Shown: positions 61,197 to 64,000 of the stretch, piece after piece
Position numbering within the stretch: the first letter of the stretch is position 1
Layout: the number at the start of each line of letters is the position of its first letter
NCBI GenBank assembly: GCA_903926465.1
Contig: CAIYJE010000067.1
Coordinates: 62,001-126,000 of the forward strand
Source of the DNA: an uncultured Planctomycetales bacterium
GTDB lineage: Bacteria > Planctomycetota > Planctomycetia > Isosphaerales > Isosphaeraceae
Direction: 5' to 3'
DNA: 64,000 nt
The notes under the pieces: generated by a model
Databases searched by the model: none
Seen by the model: the letters and a program-made list of their open reading frames with translations, nothing else
Told to the model about the DNA's origin: nothing
Program-made: the position numbers and the translations under genes

Positions 61197-62984
61197 TTAG
61201 GGCGTGAATTCCGCCTGGACCGTAACCGGACAGCCACGAGGATCGGTGGCTTGCACCACTAGGCGATGGGGCGTATTGAATTTGGGATGGCTGAGTGGTG
61301 GCTCTAACGCGATGGTTGTGCCTGGCTGAAGGCGATGGTCTGGCCCAAACACCTGGTCGAGTTCGTCCTGGGTGTATTCCAAAATTCCCTGGCTGTTGGT
61401 GGCTCTGGAGTGGACGAGTAAGGGCTCGAACCGGACCGAGGAAATTTGTACGGTCATCCCGCCTGCGTGGACCAGGTTGACCGAGCCTGGATTCGTGATT
61501 TCTTGCTGGGAAACGGGCTGCAATTCCAGGCGCGGGTAATTGTCTGGTAGCGGGATCAGCGAGACCTGTAAGTTTGCATCGCACGGGGCCGAAATATTGA
61601 CCTCGACCACGCCCGACTCGGCCATTTCGACCACCGTGAAATGGGTGGTGGTGGCTTCGGCCGACCAGCAATCGGTCTCGCCGCCAGGCGTGATCCAGTG
61701 AAGAGTGGGCAGCCCCTCCTTGGCGTCGGTTTTTACCACATCTGGGCTCCAAACCGGCATACCAACCAGGTCTACGCTCCAGCGTCTGAACAGGGTCTCA
61801 ACCGCTTCTCCAGTGGCAGATTCGACGTTCGAAACCCCTTTTTTCTGGGATGTGACCAGGGTTGGTAAAAGTTCAGGCCCGTAATTGTCCTGGCACCAAC
61901 GCAAGAACAGGTAGGCCGCGCCCCGGTGTCCGTGGCTTCGAAACAGGTTGCCACGGAAGTAATCTTCCACGATCAGGCGGTACCGCTCGGGATTTGTCAG
62001 GAAGGCGCTTACGCGGTGTTCCAGGTTGGAGCGCGAGAACCCATGCTGATCTTCCACCAGGTGCGCCAGCGCTTCATCGAGCCAATCTTCCTCGTCGCGG
62101 TGATCGTCGGTACCTGGGGCATCCAGGACTTTCCTGGAAAACACCACCGCGTGGGTGTATTCGTGAGCCAGAATGGTTCGCAGGTGTGGGCCGGTCTTCA
62201 AAGCTGCGTTCAAATATAGAATGTCGCAGCCGTTCCCCAGCGGAGCCCGGATCTTCCGGTCAAAGTCCGCGCCCCTCACAAAGCCATCGAGGGGCTGCCG
62301 ACCGGAAGCGAATCTCCCAAGCCAGCCGGTTAACAGCACGGTGAATCGACCATCCTGATCAACGTCTCTGGCCGTTCCAAACATCCGGTTGGCCTTGGGC
62401 CAGACCTCCCGATCAAAGGTCGCAACCAGATCGCGTAGAGTGTCGGCCGAGACCTGGCTCTCGTCTTCGGTGGCTACGTAAACCTGCACATGCAGACCCA
62501 CGGCCCTGAGGCGAGCTGTTACCGCGGCGTAGTTGCCTGGGCTCGCCGGGTCACCATCTTTCACCAGTAAAGAAAACGTACGTTCGGACGGGGGCAGGGG
62601 AGGCGGCTCAATAGTGGTTGATGAAGCGGGCGACGCCGAACGTTCGCGGTTTGGTCGGGCGGGGAGTGTCGCTTCCGTGGGGGGCGTCCAAACGCTCGAT
62701 GGGCGGGCTGTGAGCCGGATTGGAAATGGACCACCCTTGTGAGCAAACGCCGACGAGACAACCAGGTACCTGCCTGCAGACTCGGTGCCAGCCAGGCTGA
62801 ATTGGGCCCGACCCCCTTCCACCTGAATGGCCGTGACCTGGGGCCGTTTGAGCGCATTCTCCGGTCCCGTGGTTGGTTCCGCGCGATGGACCGGCCAGGT
62901 GATCAGGACGGCAAGCACGAAAACCGGTAAAACACCCCCGGTTTTCGATTGCAACCTATTCCGATGGCGGTGCTTGCGGCGCAT
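61197..62984 (-). CDS. Secreted M30-like zinc metallopeptidase
   Basis: 595 residues from ATG 62984; a TTG four codons earlier is in frame. A hydrophobic N-terminal segment (GVLPVFVLAVLITWPVHRAE) acts as signal or anchor. Pro/Ser-rich linker. The catalytic zinc motif is HEYTH (about 274-278), with the third ligand and neighbours in EEDWLDEALAHLVED. This fits the gluzincin-type (M30/hyicolysin-like) family. The C-terminal ~200 residues are beta-rich (VVEVNISAPCDANLQVSLIP). Substrate unknown. Confidence 0.85.
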   Translation of the reverse strand: MRRKHRHRNRLQSKTGGVLPVFVLAVLITWPVHRAEPTTGPENALKRPQVTAIQVEGGRAQFSLAGTESAGRYLVVSSAFAHKGGPFPIRLTARPSSVWTPPTEATLPARPNRERSASPASSTTIEPPPLPPSERTFSLLVKDGDPASPGNYAAVTARLRAVGLHVQVYVATEDESQVSADTLRDLVATFDREVWPKANRMFGTARDVDQDGRFTVLLTGWLGRFASGRQPLDGFVRGADFDRKIRAPLGNGCDILYLNAALKTGPHLRTILAHEYTHAVVFSRKVLDAPGTDDHRDEEDWLDEALAHLVEDQHGFSRSNLEHRVSAFLTNPERYRLIVEDYFRGNLFRSHGHRGAAYLFLRWCQDNYGPELLPTLVTSQKKGVSNVESATGEAVETLFRRWSVDLVGMPVWSPDVVKTDAKEGLPTLHWITPGGETDCWSAEATTTHFTVVEMAESGVVEVNISAPCDANLQVSLIPLPDNYPRLELQPVSQQEITNPGSVNLVHAGGMTVQISSVRFEPLLVHSRATNSQGILEYTQDELDQVFGPDHRLQPGTTIALEPPLSHPKFNTPHRLVVQATDPRGCPVTVQAEFTP

Positions 62985-63270
62985 CCTGAACCCCAATCCG
63001 CCGTGGCTTGCAGACTCATCTCACACGATCAGGATTATCGGTTCTTTCGTTACGATCGCTTCAGCCGAAACATTTTGGAGGGCCGTCGGCCGCAACTCTG
63101 GGGTAGATATGTGCGATCGCAACGCCCAGAACAGGCTGTCCGATTCAGGTCACCGAAGAATCACAGACCAACTTTTCGCCGGGTCCTTGACTCAAGCCGG
63201 CCGAATTACTAATAATAGTCGATCTCGAATGTGGTCTGGCTTCGGCCAGATATCATGATTCGGTTTGCAC

Positions 63271-63356
63271 GCCGGAGTGGCGGAATTGGCAGACGCGCCA
63301 GCTTGAGGGGCTGGTCCCCGTTTACGGGGGTGCTGGTTCAAATCCAGTCTCCGGTA
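63271..63356 (+). tRNA. tRNA-Leu (anticodon GAG)
   Basis: An acceptor stem GCCGGAG/CTCCGGT with discriminator A63356, D-loop GGCGGAATTGGCAGACGC, anticodon stem CCAGC / GCTGG around loop TTGAGGG (anticodon GAG), long variable arm TCCCCGTTTACGGGGG-type hairpin, and T-loop GGTTCAAATCC. The long variable arm marks a class II leucine tRNA. The 3' CCA is not encoded. Confidence 0.95.
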
Positions 63357-63379
63357 TTGCTTTTGGGATCCCTCATCAG

Positions 63380-63405
63380 AAAGCCCGCTCGAAAGAGCGG
63401 GCTTT
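63380..63405. terminator. Hairpin between tRNA-Leu and the Sir2 gene
   Basis: AAAGCCCGCTC / GAGCGGGCTTT with a GAAA loop; 11-bp stem. The TTT at the plus-strand end and the complementary TTT at the other serve both convergent units. Confidence 0.75.
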
Positions 63406-63411
63406 CTGTAT

Positions 63412-64000
63412 TTACGAGATCAGCCGATCGATGGCTTCAAGAGCTGCCGCGGCCCCAAGTGGCAGGCCCATATGCCGGCCATTGGGAACCTCAGGCTCGC
63501 GGGGATTGATTCGGATCAGGGTGCCTTGGTGCTCGCGTGCGAATTGCTCGCAGGTCATCCGGACGCTGGGAATGGCCGTACCCGCGCCACATTCGATGAT
63601 GACAGCCTGGCCCGGACGGAGTTGATTCTTCCAGCGCTCGAATCGGTGTTCCTGCTCCAGGGTCCGTCGCTCATCCCAGGATCCATCGCCAAACATCAGG
63701 ATGTTGGGCCGCGTCAGGCCGTGGCAACGTGGACACGCAGGGAGCGGTGAGTGCGCCCGCATGCTGGTTTCGTCGATTTCTAGATCGACAGCAGGGGCTT
63801 CGAAGATTCCGACACCGCACTGGTTCAGGCATTGCATCCAGCGAATGGTGCCGTGGCATTCCACCACGCGCTCAGGACTGAACCCTGCCTCCTGGAACTG
63901 GCCATCCACGTTCGAGGTGAAAACGAACCCGCCCTGGCTCATCCGTTCGGCCCAGCGGGCGAGGACTGAAAAGCCAGAGTGCGGCCGAGTGGCGCGGTAA
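63412..64000 (-). CDS. Sir2-family NAD-dependent deacylase (5' end outside window)
   Basis: The C-terminal part of a Sir2 protein; the frame remains open to the window edge. Visible: FTSNVDGQFQEAG (the NVD motif), VECHGTI with the catalytic His, two zinc-cysteine pairs (QCLNQC and CPRCHG), RPNILMFGDGSWDERR and ECGAGTAIPSVR. It removes acyl groups from lysine with NAD+. The N-terminal NAD-binding loop is not in the window. It converges with tRNA-Leu. Confidence 0.9.
   Translation of the reverse strand, partial: YRATRPHSGFSVLARWAERMSQGGFVFTSNVDGQFQEAGFSPERVVECHGTIRWMQCLNQCGVGIFEAPAVDLEIDETSMRAHSPLPACPRCHGLTRPNILMFGDGSWDERRTLEQEHRFERWKNQLRPGQAVIIECGAGTAIPSVRMTCEQFAREHQGTLIRINPREPEVPNGRHMGLPLGAAAALEAIDRLIS

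Noticed and set aside
1-64000. CRISPR array, integrase or phage region
   Set aside because: No regular short direct repeat array with unique spacers, no integrase, and no capsid or terminase gene was found; the repeats seen have other structure.

Overview
The window (about 60% GC) comes from a planctomycete chromosome, most likely an Isosphaera/Gemmata-like lineage. The evidence is lineage-typical content: a DUF1559 prepilin-like protein paired with a small lipoprotein, a surface protein with an LExLExR-type N-terminus, a TPR/FG-GAP lipoprotein, a PEP-CTERM protein with HAF-like repeats, an anchored Ser/Thr kinase, and intergenic repeats of the 'EYEP / SPKRER' and 'HPVHAVH' kinds. This is inference from gene content; no 16S gene is present.

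Layout. 1-2.0 kb: end of a probable chemoreceptor gene, then cheB-cheR. 2.1-6.9 kb (minus): SRP RNA-dnaX-ybaB-recR, the order seen in Bacillus, followed by rpoN. 7.2-9.8 kb: a two-domain M16 peptidase. 9.9-12.4 kb: two coupled unknown genes. 12.7-16.8 kb: nuoL and nuoM with a possible 34-residue ORF between them. 17.0-17.5 kb: a small secreted protein, then about 1 kb of repeats. 18.5-20.3 kb: the DUF1559/lipoprotein pair. 21.1-22.9 kb: a double-domain ArsA without other ars genes. 23-26.6 kb: dnaE. 26.9-31 kb: an orphan Phd-type antitoxin, a Ser/Thr kinase, a nitrilase-family amidase and a zinc-ribbon membrane protein. 31-36 kb: an EF-hand pseudogene, a 102-bp inverted-repeat element, a large FG-GAP lipoprotein and a repeat-filled gap. 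36-40 kb: an O-antigen-ligase-like protein, a WecA-like transferase and a small membrane protein. 40-45 kb: proS, a CARDB surface protein and a YhaM-like OB/HD nuclease.

45.1-50.2 kb is the most unusual region. Five minus-strand genes read Ubl, E2, E1, JAB/JAMM peptidase, M48 peptidase. The Ubl is a ubiquitin-fold (YukD/EsaB-like) protein. The E2 has HPN and the catalytic Cys-Leu-Gly. The E1 has the ThiF fold plus a C-terminal zinc ribbon. The JAMM peptidase has an intact catalytic core on a membrane-anchored, coiled-coil protein. The Ste24-like M48 protease also lies in the membrane. The last three genes overlap by 4 bp each, so they are probably co-translated. This looks like a complete ubiquitin-like conjugation/deconjugation system tied to the membrane and to a second protease.

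50.4-64 kb: a PEP-CTERM protein, a methyltransferase, a Tat-exported sugar-isomerase-like protein, a formylglycine-generating-enzyme-like protein, an FHA protein, a minus-strand polysaccharide group (two sugar-nucleotide epimerases, a GT4 glycosyltransferase, a TlpA-like thioredoxin), an M30-like metallopeptidase, tRNA-Leu(GAG) and the 3' part of a Sir2-family gene.

A 55-bp-core palindromic repeat (ends TTTCAAAACC / GGTTTTGAAA) occurs four times at gene 3' ends (2.07, 9.85, 35.51, 40.18 kb). In two copies the neighbouring gene's stop codon lies inside the repeat's conserved flank.
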